Assembly (NCBI RefSeq): GCF_014712225.1
Contig: NZ_JACXBW010000003.1
Location: 310,001 to 374,000 of the forward strand
Direction of reading: 5' to 3'
DNA from: Pseudarthrobacter sulfonivorans
GTDB lineage: Bacteria; Actinomycetota; Actinomycetes; Actinomycetales; Micrococcaceae
Length of the DNA: 64,000 nucleotides
Shown here: in pieces, positions 7,415-14,955 of the stretch
Position numbering within the stretch: position 1 is the first letter of the stretch
Layout of the letters: the number at the start of each line of letters is the position of its first letter
Made by a program: the position numbers and the translations under genes
Notes under the pieces: model-generated
The model's input: only the letters and a program-made list of their open reading frames with translations
Databases searched by the model: none
Told to the model about the DNA's origin: nothing

Positions 7415-10057
7415 CTAACCCGAGTGAGTCGTTTTGAGCGGTCCGATCTTGCCCAGGAGAATGAAGCCTGCCCACGTACTCGGGTCGGGGTTTCGAAGTC
7501 TTGCCGCTTGTTGGGCTCTGCGAAGCGCGTCCAACCGCGAGCGTCCAAGCAGCAATTCATTGTAGAAATCGTCCATGAGAGATGCCGTTAATTGGTCCGG
7601 AACGTTCCACAGACTGACAACGAGGGAACGGGCACCAGCTAGCATTAAGGCCCGCCGCAAGCCAAATACACCTTCCCCTGATAAGACCGCGCCCAAGCCG
7701 CTCCCGCATGCTGACAGGGTTACAAGTTCCGTTCCTGAGAGGTCCAAGGCCAACATCTCTTGAGCCGAGAGAAAGCCATTGCCTGCTCCTTTCGGGGGAT
7801 TACCGCCACTTGCATACGTCTCCGCCCCCGCGAACGCCAAAACACAATCCGTCATGGTCCACCTCGCTTGCACCGCGCGTGCTTCCGTTCCCTTGCTCCT
7901 CCAACCAGCAGTGCTTAAAAAGCATCCGTGCGTCGCCAAGTGAAGTATTTGGGGATGTTTGGCGTTGAGAACCACTGCTTTCACTGCTTCGGAACCAGTG
8001 ATTGGTTCAATGCCTAGGCGCTGTGCGACGGCCCTCACTTCCCTTTCTGTGCCTGGCAAATTCTGGAAGACCTGGTCTGTTCTACGATCCCGCGAGCCTC
8101 CACTTTCGGCCCCCAAGTTAAAGGCTGGTGCACCCACCACAAGGGGTAGTGCTGCCTCTACCGGCGCATCGCGCGAGACGTCGATCAGATCTCGAGCCGT
8201 TGAAAGATAAGACACGGCATGGGACGACACCAGCTGGACACCGTTTAAGTCCGGGACAATTTCAAAAGACAGGTTGTGTAAGTGGCCATCAGGTGCCAGG
8301 AGTAAGTGGCTCGCCTTACCAACAGCGTCCAGGAGCGGCTGCAGCAATTGCTCGGATAGGACCGTTAGCGCCGATGTCAGTGATTGATCAGTTGTCCCGG
8401 GCTGTTGGTTCATTGCTGAGCGGAGACTTTGCACCGCCTTGTTTAGGAGGGCTGCGGAGCCCAGCTCTACTACTGCCACTTCCTCCGTGCTCGGCCGCAA
8501 GACAAACCCGATGTAACGGCGGCCGTCCGCGGGATTCCCTTGCAGCTCGCTCACACCAAATCCTATAAATTCAATCAGCGCAGCGTTGCTGGGAATCGCG
8601 GAAATTAGGTCCTGCAGATCAGGAGATCTGTGTTCGACTACTTGCGAAACATATCGACCCAAGTCCGCTTCAAGCTCGCCGATCTCACGCTCCCAGGACG
8701 CCAAAAGCAATTGCTGCTCTGACTGCTTTGAATGGGCTCCTGACAACAAAAGCTGGGCCGTCCAAAGCCGGAGTTGCCCCAGCTTTTCAAGGCGATCATG
8801 CATATCGGGATGTTTCCGTGTAAGCAGGACGTGATGCTCACGCACCGCAATGTCTAGAGCTATGCCCTTTCGCCGAAGGACAAGCTCATATATTCGTCTG
8901 GACGACTCGCTGCTCCAACCTAACAGCGACTGCAGGGAGACCAGAGCCTCAAGGTGAATCCTCGCCTGCGTCAAGTAGATAAGCCTCTGACGTTCTGACA
9001 GAACCGGCAGGATGTCGATGAGTGCTAGGTTGACTTCCTCAGTTGCTGTCAGGAGGGTTTCCAAAGCGAGCTCCTCTCGACCTTGAGCTGCAACGCACCG
9101 TGATGCCAGGAAAGCAGCATCCGCAACTTTAGGATGCGGTGATCCAAGCGCGGCCCGCAATTGAGTCAACCCAAGCATTGCGAGCTCTTCCGCCTCATTC
9201 CAGCGGTGAAGATCAGCCAAGCAAGTCGCTGTAGCGAGGATCGCCTCCGCCAAGTCCTTGGAGGGACCGGTGCCGACGACGGAGGACCAGTAGCTCATAG
9301 CCGTCCTGTAAAGGGGCTCCGCCTCTGCTGCCGCGCCACCCGATAACAGTATTGCGGCCTGCACGCCGGCGCTTATCGCCGAAAAATATTGTCGCTGGTC
9401 GGGCCGCAAAGCAGGGAGCATCGAAGATAGCCAGTCGATTGAGTTTTGCGCCCCCTCATTGTCACCGCCTTCCTGTTGCAGACGTGCAAGTTGCAGTACC
9501 GCTCCAGCGAGCTCGGAGTCACCTGCAAAGAGCCGGCCCGCCATTCGTTTCCCGATAAGCCGTCCGACCTTTTTCTGTGCATCCTTTCTCGCATCGCAGA
9601 AGTAGCTAAGGGCCGCATTTAGGGAACTAGCGCCTGCTGAGAAGTCACCCAGCGCTTCATGCGCAAGGCTGCTCATTAGAGCCAGTTTGAGCGCTGCCTT
9701 CGCATCCCCCGACGCAGCGGATGTCGCCCGTGCAGAGCGCCCGGCCCGATCCAGCAAGGGCAGCGCCTCCGCGTACCGCCCTAAGGTCAACAGGGTCGGC
9801 CCTATCATGGTGGCCACCATGTCCTTTGCGGCCTCAAGATCTTGATCTCCGGCTCGGTTGCGCCTTTCTGCCGCACGGTCGAAGAGACGCCCAACATCGT
9901 CTATGACCTCGTTCACTAGAGTGAAGGCGCGTTGCGCCTGCCCCGTACGCTGAAGCGTCTCTGCTTCTGCCATTTTGCGTCGTAAACCAACAAGGACTGG
10001 AATGGCTAGAAGCGCAACTTCTCCTACCGAAACATCCCTCTCCGGATTCTGATGCAT
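7415..10057 (-). CDS. TPR-like repeat protein with C-terminal CHAT (caspase-HetF-associated-with-TPR) peptidase domain
   Basis: 880 residues. About residues 20-450 are helical repeat units (e.g. ALPLLDRAGRSARATSAASG, AEPLYRTAMSYW, WNEAEELAMLGLTQLRAALG) of TPR type. The C-terminal third is a CHAT domain, a clan CD cysteine peptidase fold: LLLAPDGHLHNLSFEIVPD, then the catalytic-type histidine in HLATHGCF (His about 710) and cysteine in LSACGSGLG (Cys about 784), followed by GEGVFGLRRALMLAGARSL and SLWNVPD. Both catalytic residues are present, so activity is expected. ATG start at 10057 with GGAGGG 4 nt upstream. It is the last gene of a three-gene leftward operon after a membrane protein and a small acidic protein. 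Base composition is clearly lower in GC than flanking core genes, consistent with transfer. In other systems TPR-CHAT proteins act as proteases released by a danger signal; the trigger and target here are unknown. Confidence 0.93.
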   Translation of the reverse strand: MHQNPERDVSVGEVALLAIPVLVGLRRKMAEAETLQRTGQAQRAFTLVNEVIDDVGRLFDRAAERRNRAGDQDLEAAKDMVATMIGPTLLTLGRYAEALPLLDRAGRSARATSAASGDAKAALKLALMSSLAHEALGDFSAGASSLNAALSYFCDARKDAQKKVGRLIGKRMAGRLFAGDSELAGAVLQLARLQQEGGDNEGAQNSIDWLSSMLPALRPDQRQYFSAISAGVQAAILLSGGAAAEAEPLYRTAMSYWSSVVGTGPSKDLAEAILATATCLADLHRWNEAEELAMLGLTQLRAALGSPHPKVADAAFLASRCVAAQGREELALETLLTATEEVNLALIDILPVLSERQRLIYLTQARIHLEALVSLQSLLGWSSESSRRIYELVLRRKGIALDIAVREHHVLLTRKHPDMHDRLEKLGQLRLWTAQLLLSGAHSKQSEQQLLLASWEREIGELEADLGRYVSQVVEHRSPDLQDLISAIPSNAALIEFIGFGVSELQGNPADGRRYIGFVLRPSTEEVAVVELGSAALLNKAVQSLRSAMNQQPGTTDQSLTSALTVLSEQLLQPLLDAVGKASHLLLAPDGHLHNLSFEIVPDLNGVQLVSSHAVSYLSTARDLIDVSRDAPVEAALPLVVGAPAFNLGAESGGSRDRRTDQVFQNLPGTEREVRAVAQRLGIEPITGSEAVKAVVLNAKHPQILHLATHGCFLSTAGWRSKGTEARAVQARWTMTDCVLAFAGAETYASGGNPPKGAGNGFLSAQEMLALDLSGTELVTLSACGSGLGAVLSGEGVFGLRRALMLAGARSLVVSLWNVPDQLTASLMDDFYNELLLGRSRLDALRRAQQAARLRNPDPSTWAGFILLGKIGPLKTTHSG

Positions 10058-10088
10058 TTTCCCTCCGTCTTAGAAACGGTGCAGAAAC

Positions 10089-10673
10089 TTACAACTGCTC
10101 CACTAGCACGACGACGATCGACGCCGACATTAGACCGAAAGCTAGAAGTTGGGCCCATAGAGCGTACAGGAGTCTATTTGCCTTCACTGCGTTTCCTTGG
10201 CGCAGACTTTTGATCGTGCGGCTATTGGCATGAGTCAATTGCCATCTGGCATTGTCCTCTTCATCTAGCCAGAATTCGTCGCGAGTCCACGAAATGAGCT
10301 GTTCCGTGGTGACTACGACGTAAAAAACCAGTCGGCTAGCCAGTAGCGCGAAAAGCGCGGCCGAGCACAGGGCGAGGGTAGCCAACGCGAGCAAAATGAT
10401 GGTGAGCTGCGAGGGCCGATAATCAGTCATCTTGGTGACAACCGCTACCAGGGCAAAGCTAAGCGTCACGAAGGAACCTGAACTTGTGATGACAGTGACC
10501 GACCGGCTGTCCAAGGCTGCGCGGCGCTCCCGCTCGTTCTTGAGTTCCTGCGATACAAACTCAAAGAAAAGACGGCCGCCCACTGCCTTTTCAGCATCGT
10601 CGTTGGGCACTCTCGCTTTGCCACGACGCGACGCGAATCGCGCCGCCTTGAGCCTTCGTATCTGGTCGAACAT
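10089..10673 (-). CDS. Three-helix membrane protein, partner of the CHAT protease
   Basis: 194 residues from ATG 10673. Layout: basic N-terminus (MFDQIRRLKAARFASRRGKA); an amphipathic charged helix (FVSQELKNERERRAALDSRS); a first membrane helix (SSGSFVTLSFALVAVV); a second (LTIILLALATLALCSAALFALLA); a cytosolic loop rich in acidic and aromatic residues (SWTRDEFWLDEEDNARWQ); and a third helix at the C-terminus (LLYALWAQLLAFGLMSASIVV). The pattern resembles the small helical membrane effectors of bacterial conflict systems (SLATT or Pycsar-TM type), but I cannot name the family. A TTG at 10727 would extend it by 18 residues into the preceding gene. It lies 14 nt after the 66-aa gene and 31 nt before the CHAT gene. 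A role as the membrane-damaging or signalling partner is inference. Confidence 0.8.
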   Translation of the reverse strand: MFDQIRRLKAARFASRRGKARVPNDDAEKAVGGRLFFEFVSQELKNERERRAALDSRSVTVITSSGSFVTLSFALVAVVTKMTDYRPSQLTIILLALATLALCSAALFALLASRLVFYVVVTTEQLISWTRDEFWLDEEDNARWQLTHANSRTIKSLRQGNAVKANRLLYALWAQLLAFGLMSASIVVVLVEQL

Positions 10674-10687
10674 GGTTGGGCGAGAGA

Positions 10688-10888
10688 CTAGCTTCTGGCA
10701 TCTTCGCCGAAGTCCTCGTCCAGCCAAGTGGGCTCGGAACGTAAACCACTCGAATCGGCGTCGGACTCCCCGCTCTGGACCGAGCCGCCTCCGCGCACCT
10801 GTTCCATCTCTATCTTGGTGGGATCAGGTCTTTTCTTTTCATTCATTGACCCTGTGTGGGACGGCTGGGGTCCATTCTTTCCATTCAT
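10688..10888 (-). CDS. Small acidic protein (66 aa), first gene of the CHAT operon
   Basis: Starts at ATG 10888 with a strong AGGAGA ribosome-binding site 5 nt upstream, which decides the start over a longer in-frame extension to 10957. The polar, disordered-looking product has a basic N-terminal third (KNGPQPSHTGSMNEKKRPD), a central glycine run (EQVRGGGSVQSGES) and a strongly acidic C-terminus (EPTWLDEDFGEDARS). No membrane segment or known domain. Its position at the head of a protease operon, its small size and its disorder make it a candidate protease substrate, inhibitor or signal; this is inference. Confidence 0.65.
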   Translation of the reverse strand: MNGKNGPQPSHTGSMNEKKRPDPTKIEMEQVRGGGSVQSGESDADSSGLRSEPTWLDEDFGEDARS

Positions 10889-10913
10889 TAGCTCTCCTAT
10901 GGAGTGTTCCGCC

Positions 10914-10925
10914 GAGCATGTGCTC
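10914..10925. promoter_or_regulatory. Short dyad upstream of the CHAT operon
   Basis: GAGCATGTGCTC: 5-bp arms with a 2-nt centre, 25 nt before the ATG of the 66-aa gene. It departs from the actinobacterial LexA box (GAAC-N4-GTTC) at one symmetric position in each half, so LexA control is possible but not supported strongly. Confidence 0.25.
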
Positions 10926-11155
10926 AGAAATTTTGTCCCCATTTTCGCACTAATCACGCGGCACTAGAAGGAAGCAAAGACGATGAATCTGGCACGCGCG
11001 TTCACGCCCGCCTACTCCAGCTTGGCTTGGACGTAGGTACTGGTACTGGTAACCGTTTGCTGACTACTTCCGTAGTCGCCGGGTAGGACGACGTTTCTGG
11101 GCGCAGTCTTCGACATGCTGGAAGAGTATTGCCGCACACATGACGTGTGCACGAA

Positions 11156-11187
11156 AAAGGTGCGCCCCCTTCGCTGAGCGCACCTTT
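11156..11187 (-). terminator. Terminator-like hairpin in the presumed leader of the CHAT operon (possible attenuator)
   Basis: AAAGGTGCGC, a 12-nt loop and GCGCACCTTT form perfect 10-bp arms; read leftward the stem ends in a T5 run. No gene lies to its right on that strand, so it stands between the putative promoter at 11228-11257 and the 66-aa gene at 10888. Confidence 0.55.
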
Positions 11188-11227
11188 CTCGATTCCCCTC
11201 ACAGCCGTCTCCCAATCGACTCACTCG

Positions 11228-11257
11228 ATAGTAAGCATGCTTATATTGTTTGCACAA
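11228..11257 (-). promoter_or_regulatory. Putative leftward promoter for the CHAT operon with overlapping palindrome
   Basis: Reverse strand: TTGTGC (11252-11257), 18-nt spacer, TACTAT (11228-11233). A perfect 12-bp palindrome TAAGCATGCTTA (11232-11243) fills the spacer and touches the -10 box, as an operator would. The leader would be about 330 nt. Confidence 0.45.
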
Positions 11258-11362
11258 GCTCGATGGAATCGGACAGCTTCCAGTCTGGCGAGGCTTTCAG
11301 TGCCGGATTCCTGCGTCTGATGCACCGCTGGGTGAAACGCAGTTAATGAAGATTCTGTAAGG

Positions 11363-11389
11363 TATCGATATATTAGCGATATATCGATA
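11363..11389. promoter_or_regulatory. 27-bp AT-rich palindrome upstream of the metalloprotease gene
   Basis: TATCGATATAT, centre TAGCG, ATATATCGATA: perfect 11-bp arms with nested ATCGAT repeats. It is strikingly AT-rich for this genome and lies 110 nt before the GTG of the metalloprotease gene. It looks like an operator for a dimeric repressor; no regulator gene is adjacent. Confidence 0.5.
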
Positions 11390-11498
11390 ACTTCGGCGTC
11401 GGGTTTTGGGTCACCGAATAACGCCGTCGTAACGCCCTCAAACTTTTACTGGGAATCTGCTTTCGACGTGTGCAGGGCGTATCCGAGGAAGGGGCGAC

Positions 11499-12707
11499 GT
11501 GCAGAACAGACATCTTGTCAACGCACTTCAAAACATCCGATGGTGGTTCGGACGGTCCCTGGTACGCAGCAAACCCCTCGCCGTCGTTTTATGTCACCCC
11601 TCAGATGTGCCCCCGGGTCCCAAGGCCCGGTGGGAGGAAATGTTTCTTCCGAACGGGTCCGATCCTTTGAATGTCAACCGGTATTGGTCCGAAGTATCCT
11701 TGGGCAGTCATAGTCCTGCCGGTACGCGTGTTTTCGGCTGGCTCGACATCGGGCACACCAACGCTGAAATTTCAGCCTTCGCCGGGCGGGCGCAAAGAGT
11801 CCAGCTGGGCGCATGGGCACTCGATGCAGTACGGAACGCAAACATTTCCCTGACCGGTTTTACCCAGGTCATATTCGGCTACAACATCAATGCCGACCAT
11901 GGCTCACTCGGCGGGAACAGTGCCGTGATCGCCTACGCAGGTGATCGCGAGTTTGAACCGACGTTCATCGCCCATGAGCTAGGGCACACCCTCGGCCTCG
12001 GACACTCATCCTCACAGTTGGATGGTGTCTACGGGGATCGCTTCGACATCATGAGTGCCATGAATGTCTGGAGCTTCCACGATTCCCGCGGCCGGCCGGC
12101 AGGACCGGGGGCGGCCGCCATCAATCTCGAGAACCTGGGATGGCTTCCTCCGTCGCGGGTCTGGAGGTCCTGGCCGCGGACAGCCCAGACCATTCAACTG
12201 ACTGCACTGAATCGCCCCGGCCGTGCAGGCTGGCTCGCTGCGCGGCTGAGCGCAGCTCCGGGGAGTCCGCCGGTATATCTGGAATACCGGGAAAATACCG
12301 CTTGGGATCGAGCCCTGCCCGGCCCTCGTGTCCTCGTTCACGCCCGCAACACTGAGAACGGCCCGGATATCTTCGGCGGGGGCGGGCACCCGGCCGGCGC
12401 CCTGCCTGCTAAGGGCCAGATTATTTTGCCCACCGCCAGTGACCCGCTGGTAATCCGCGTAGATTCCATCGACACCACAAACTCTTTGGCAACCGTCCGA
12501 CTATGGCTCCAATCGAAGCAAGTGACTGTGCCCGACGTGACCGAAAACCCACGCGCTCGTGCCGCCCAACAGATTCGTGCCGCCAACCTCAAACCTATTT
12601 TCCAAGGCCGGGGAACCCACGTAGCCAGCCAGCAGCCCAGAGGAGGCGCCCAGGCGGATCCCGGCAGTGCCGTCACCTGCCGCATGAACCCCAACAAACC
12701 CAACTGA
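11499..12707 (+). CDS. Metzincin-like zinc metalloprotease with C-terminal PASTA-like domain
   Basis: 402 residues from GTG 11499, with GGAAGGGG just upstream. The catalytic domain carries FIAHELGHTLGLGHSSS (HExxHxxGxxH zinc site, about residues 155-165) and a following DIMSAM segment that fits a metzincin Met-turn. About the last 65 residues (VTVPDVTENPRARAAQQI, then QQPRGGAQADPGSAVTC) match the PASTA pattern of a VPDV strand and a closing PGSxV strand. PASTA domains usually lie outside the cell, yet no clear signal peptide or lipobox is visible; the N-terminus (NIRWWFGRSLVRSKPLAVVL) is at best a weak one. It is divergent from the CHAT operon across a long regulatory region. Secretion route and substrate are unknown. 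Confidence 0.82.
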   Translation: MQNRHLVNALQNIRWWFGRSLVRSKPLAVVLCHPSDVPPGPKARWEEMFLPNGSDPLNVNRYWSEVSLGSHSPAGTRVFGWLDIGHTNAEISAFAGRAQRVQLGAWALDAVRNANISLTGFTQVIFGYNINADHGSLGGNSAVIAYAGDREFEPTFIAHELGHTLGLGHSSSQLDGVYGDRFDIMSAMNVWSFHDSRGRPAGPGAAAINLENLGWLPPSRVWRSWPRTAQTIQLTALNRPGRAGWLAARLSAAPGSPPVYLEYRENTAWDRALPGPRVLVHARNTENGPDIFGGGGHPAGALPAKGQIILPTASDPLVIRVDSIDTTNSLATVRLWLQSKQVTVPDVTENPRARAAQQIRAANLKPIFQGRGTHVASQQPRGGAQADPGSAVTCRMNPNKPN

Positions 12708-12805
12708 GCACTTACGGCGAAAGCGGCCGGTTGCGTCGCGCAATGGTTGAGGCCAACTATCCTCACCCTGATAGTGACGTTCCGCTTGCGCGCCGTAGGC
12801 AGCGT

Positions 12806-13044
12806 CATTGAGTGCGATGACACTCCTTGCGCGCGGCCCGGATGAATGTCTCGAAGTCGGGGAGGCCCACAAGGCCGCCGCTGTCGCCGGTGATGTTAGC
12901 AGCCGGTTGTCGTGTAGCTCGTCACGCCGAACACATTTTGCGGGCTGACCTTACGACGAGCTCGACCTTATATTCCGTACAGAGCGCTGGTTCTGTACTT
13001 AGGGTCAGGCTGAATGACCCATTGAGATCGACTTCCGCATAATT
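12806..13044 (-). pseudogene. Fragments of leftward coding sequence (decayed)
   Basis: Two protein-like pieces in different frames: one reads NYAEVDLNGSFSLTLSTEP then KVELVVRS, resembling a beta-sandwich strand pattern; the second, nearer 12806, reads GDSGGLVGLPDFETFIRAAR before a stop. Neither has a start codon or a family match I can name. They look like remains of one or two leftward genes in the graveyard. Confidence 0.3.
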
Positions 13045-13050
13045 TGGTCC

Positions 13051-13120
13051 TATTGCCTATTGCCTATTGCCTATTGCCTGATGCCTGATGCCTGATGCCT
13101 GATGCCTGATGCCTGATCCC
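13051..13120. repeat. Heptanucleotide tandem repeat array
   Basis: Four perfect TATTGCC units (13051-13078), five perfect TGATGCC units (13079-13113) and one degenerate TGATCCC. The two unit types differ at two positions and keep exact 7-bp phase. A 7-bp unit shifts the reading frame whenever one unit is lost or gained. It lies between a decayed lsr2-like fragment and other fragments. Confidence 0.9.
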
Positions 13121-13275
13121 AAAGGTATATCCGGGCAAAAGCCTCGGCCGGAGTTCTGCCGCGTTGGACTTGTTGAGATCAATTTCGTACGCAGGTTCAT
13201 CCATAGTGAAGGGATGGTTCGCTGGCCTCCGAACCATCGATGTCGTCGGCAAGATGGTTATTGTTTCACTGTCGG
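13121..13275 (-). pseudogene. Degenerate Lsr2-like fragment
   Basis: Reverse-strand pieces match the N-terminal dimerisation domain of the nucleoid protein Lsr2: TITIL, then LADDIDGSEASE in a shifted frame, then FTMDEPAYEIDLNKSNAAEL. The C-terminal DNA-binding AT-hook-like domain is absent, and the frame runs into the heptamer array. At least two indels separate the parts. Lsr2 copies are often carried by mobile DNA and phages. Confidence 0.55.
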
Positions 13276-13474
13276 CATCCCTGGGGCGGAGGAAGCATGC
13301 TTCGTCGAAGACCCGACCGGCTTGCAAAATTGGGCGGTACAACAGCCAATACGCGGGCCTGCCTCTTACCTGGCCTTGTCGGGATCCCAAGCGTCGCTGT
13401 CCCGGCTTCTCGATTTTTCGATTGGTTCAGCGGACTGCAGCTCAGGATGCTCGGCGGTAGCGGCCTCGTATTGG

Positions 13475-13717
13475 TCAGCGCCATTCCGCCACACGCCAGC
13501 GATCAGCCATCGGATCCGTGCCGTTTTCCCGGAGAAACACATCGATCGCCGACCGGCGGTATCTCATATTTTGGCCTTGGTTGTCTGCGACAGGGCCGCG
13601 GCCAGGCGCCCTCAAGCTGTCCATGATCTCGGCGCTGACACTGCAACCAACCAAACTGCTCAGGTACCCGGCGGCTTCCGCCGTCGACATCTCCGCGTCG
13701 GCTGCGGGGTCGTCCAT
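13475..13717 (-). CDS. Small helix-turn-helix protein, excisionase/AlpA-like
   Basis: 80 residues from ATG 13717 (GAGGGA about 10 nt upstream). The core reads MSTAEAAGYLSSLVG and, further on, APGRGPVADN and MRYRRSAIDVFLRENG, the usual MerR/Xis-type winged helix pattern of a helix, a GRGP turn and a YRRSxIDxFL strand-helix. Such proteins direct excision or control of integrated elements. It lies in the decayed region between the lsr2-like fragment and the SDR pseudogene, near no intact integrase, so it may be a leftover. Confidence 0.55.
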   Translation of the reverse strand: MDDPAADAEMSTAEAAGYLSSLVGCSVSAEIMDSLRAPGRGPVADNQGQNMRYRRSAIDVFLRENGTDPMADRWRVAEWR

Positions 13718-14160
13718 ATCGGTCGTGTCCCTCAGGCTCAATCCGATGCGTGGAATTGTCCGCGGCCGAGAATATCACCGGTCAGCCCGGCGTGTGGGCG
13801 GGACCTCTGGTTGCGCCCGAGGCGTCCACTGTGGTTGCCGGGATGGGTGCAGGGTGGTGCCAGAAAAGGAGAAGAGATAAGATGAAAATAACGCACCTTT
13901 TGTCCTGTCAAACTAACAACCTGACATAACATCCACTATCGGCCTAGAACGCGCGGGAGTAGAAGTGGCTTCGAGCGTGCATAAGACTGATCATCAACAG
14001 CGCTGCTCAGCTGCAGCACCCAAGAGAGGGATATCTACTGAGGGCGGTGGCTTGTCGCTATAGGGCCGCCATCGGTCTGACCGCAGCTGTGCCGGAGAGG
14101 TGCAGGCCCGCCAGGGTGTCGGGCCTATCTGCGGCACGAGCACATATCAAGAGGAGCACC
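13718..14160. other. Stretch without an intact gene upstream of the SDR pseudogene
   Basis: I see no supported coding sequence. It contains the start region of the excisionase-like gene and, at its right end, AAGAGGAG serving the ATG at 14161. Confidence 0.4.
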
Positions 14161-14775
14161 ATGACCATCGGCACAGTAACAATGGCAACAACGCAGCGGA
14201 CGGCTCTGGTAGTGGGCGCCACCGGCATCGCGGGCTCCGCCCTGGTCGAGACCCTGGCGGGGGAGGGGTGGGCTGTTCTTGCTCTGTCCCGCAGCCGGGG
14301 GCGGAGCGTCCCGGGGTGCGGTGGCTATCGGCGGACCTGACCTCGGCTGCGTCGCTGACCAGCGTGCTCGAGCCGGAGGCTCCTTCGCATGTTTACTTCA
14401 CGGCGTGGTCGCGGGTGAGACCGAGGAGGAGAACATCAAGGTTAATGCCGGCATGCTGCGCGATCTCCTCGCTGCACTATGGGGCAGGGGTATAGCCCAC
14501 GTTGCCCTGATGACCGGTCTCAAACATTACCTCGGACCCTTCGAGGCGTACGAAGCCGGAGAGATGGCCGACACGCCCTTCCACGAAGAGGAGCCGCGCC
14601 TGCGGGTGCGGAACTTTACTACGCGCAGGAAGAAAACTCTGGGCCGCTGCGGCGGCCCAAGGGTTCACGTGGTCTGTGCACCGCGCGCACACGGTGATCG
14701 GGCACGCGATAGGCAACGTCGTAGACCCGTTCTGCATGTTCGACGGATGGGACTGTTATCCAACGCTGGGGAGCC
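14161..14775 (+). pseudogene. PRISE-type short-chain dehydrogenase/reductase, multiply frameshifted
   Basis: Starts properly with a ribosome-binding site and a Rossmann motif (ALVVGATGIAGSALVETLAG), then changes frame at least four times: PGVRWLSADLTSAASL, then ENIKVNAGMLRDLLAAL and MTGLKHYLGPFEAYEAGE, then ELYYAQEE, then FTWSVHRAHTVIGHAIGN. These segments are those of progesterone 5-beta-reductase/iridoid synthase-like (PRISE) enzymes, which reduce enones with NADPH. The C-terminal third is missing. Clear decay. Confidence 0.75.
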
Positions 14776-14789
14776 TGCATTTGCAGGAA

Positions 14790-14955
14790 TAGTGGTGGTG
14801 CCAGCCAGGCGGTGTAGCGCCAGATTCGTCCGTCTTTGTGCAGCTGGTAGAGCCCGTCGCCAGCAACGGCGATCGCGAACGTGGCGTGGTTGGCGTCTAG
14901 GTCTTTTTCTCGTAGATCAAGTGATTCAAATGCGTATGGGGCAGCGCTCTAAGCC
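14790..14955 (-). pseudogene. Fragment of a repeat protein (tachylectin/propeller-like unit)
   Basis: The reverse strand reads DLDANHATFAIAVAG then DGLYQLHKDGRIWRYTAWL, one repeat of the kind found in secreted actinobacterial proteins with DNxPAT/LYQLHxDGRIWRYT repeats. It has no start or stop of its own and abuts the decayed SDR gene, suggesting a deletion joined two remnants. Confidence 0.4.

Larger units (their letters stand above)
10926..11498. other. Long regulatory intergenic region between the CHAT operon and the metalloprotease gene
   Basis: Nearly 600 nt without a convincing gene. It holds a leftward promoter-like element (11228-11257), a hairpin followed by a T-run on the reverse strand (11156-11187), a small dyad GCACAC-N5-GTGTGC (11134-11150) and a large AT-rich palindrome (11363-11389). 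A leftward 81-codon open frame (11012-11257) overlaps the hairpin and has no recognisable product. Confidence 0.6.

Noticed and set aside
10914..10925. LexA (SOS) box before the CHAT operon
   Set aside because: The dyad differs from GAAC-N4-GTTC at a symmetric position in both halves; kept only as a weak dyad feature.
11012..11257. Leftward 81-codon open frame in the CHAT leader
   Set aside because: It covers the putative promoter and the terminator hairpin, has no ribosome-binding site and no protein-like pattern.
13051..13120. CRISPR array
   Set aside because: Units are 7 bp and contiguous, with no spacers and no cas genes nearby.
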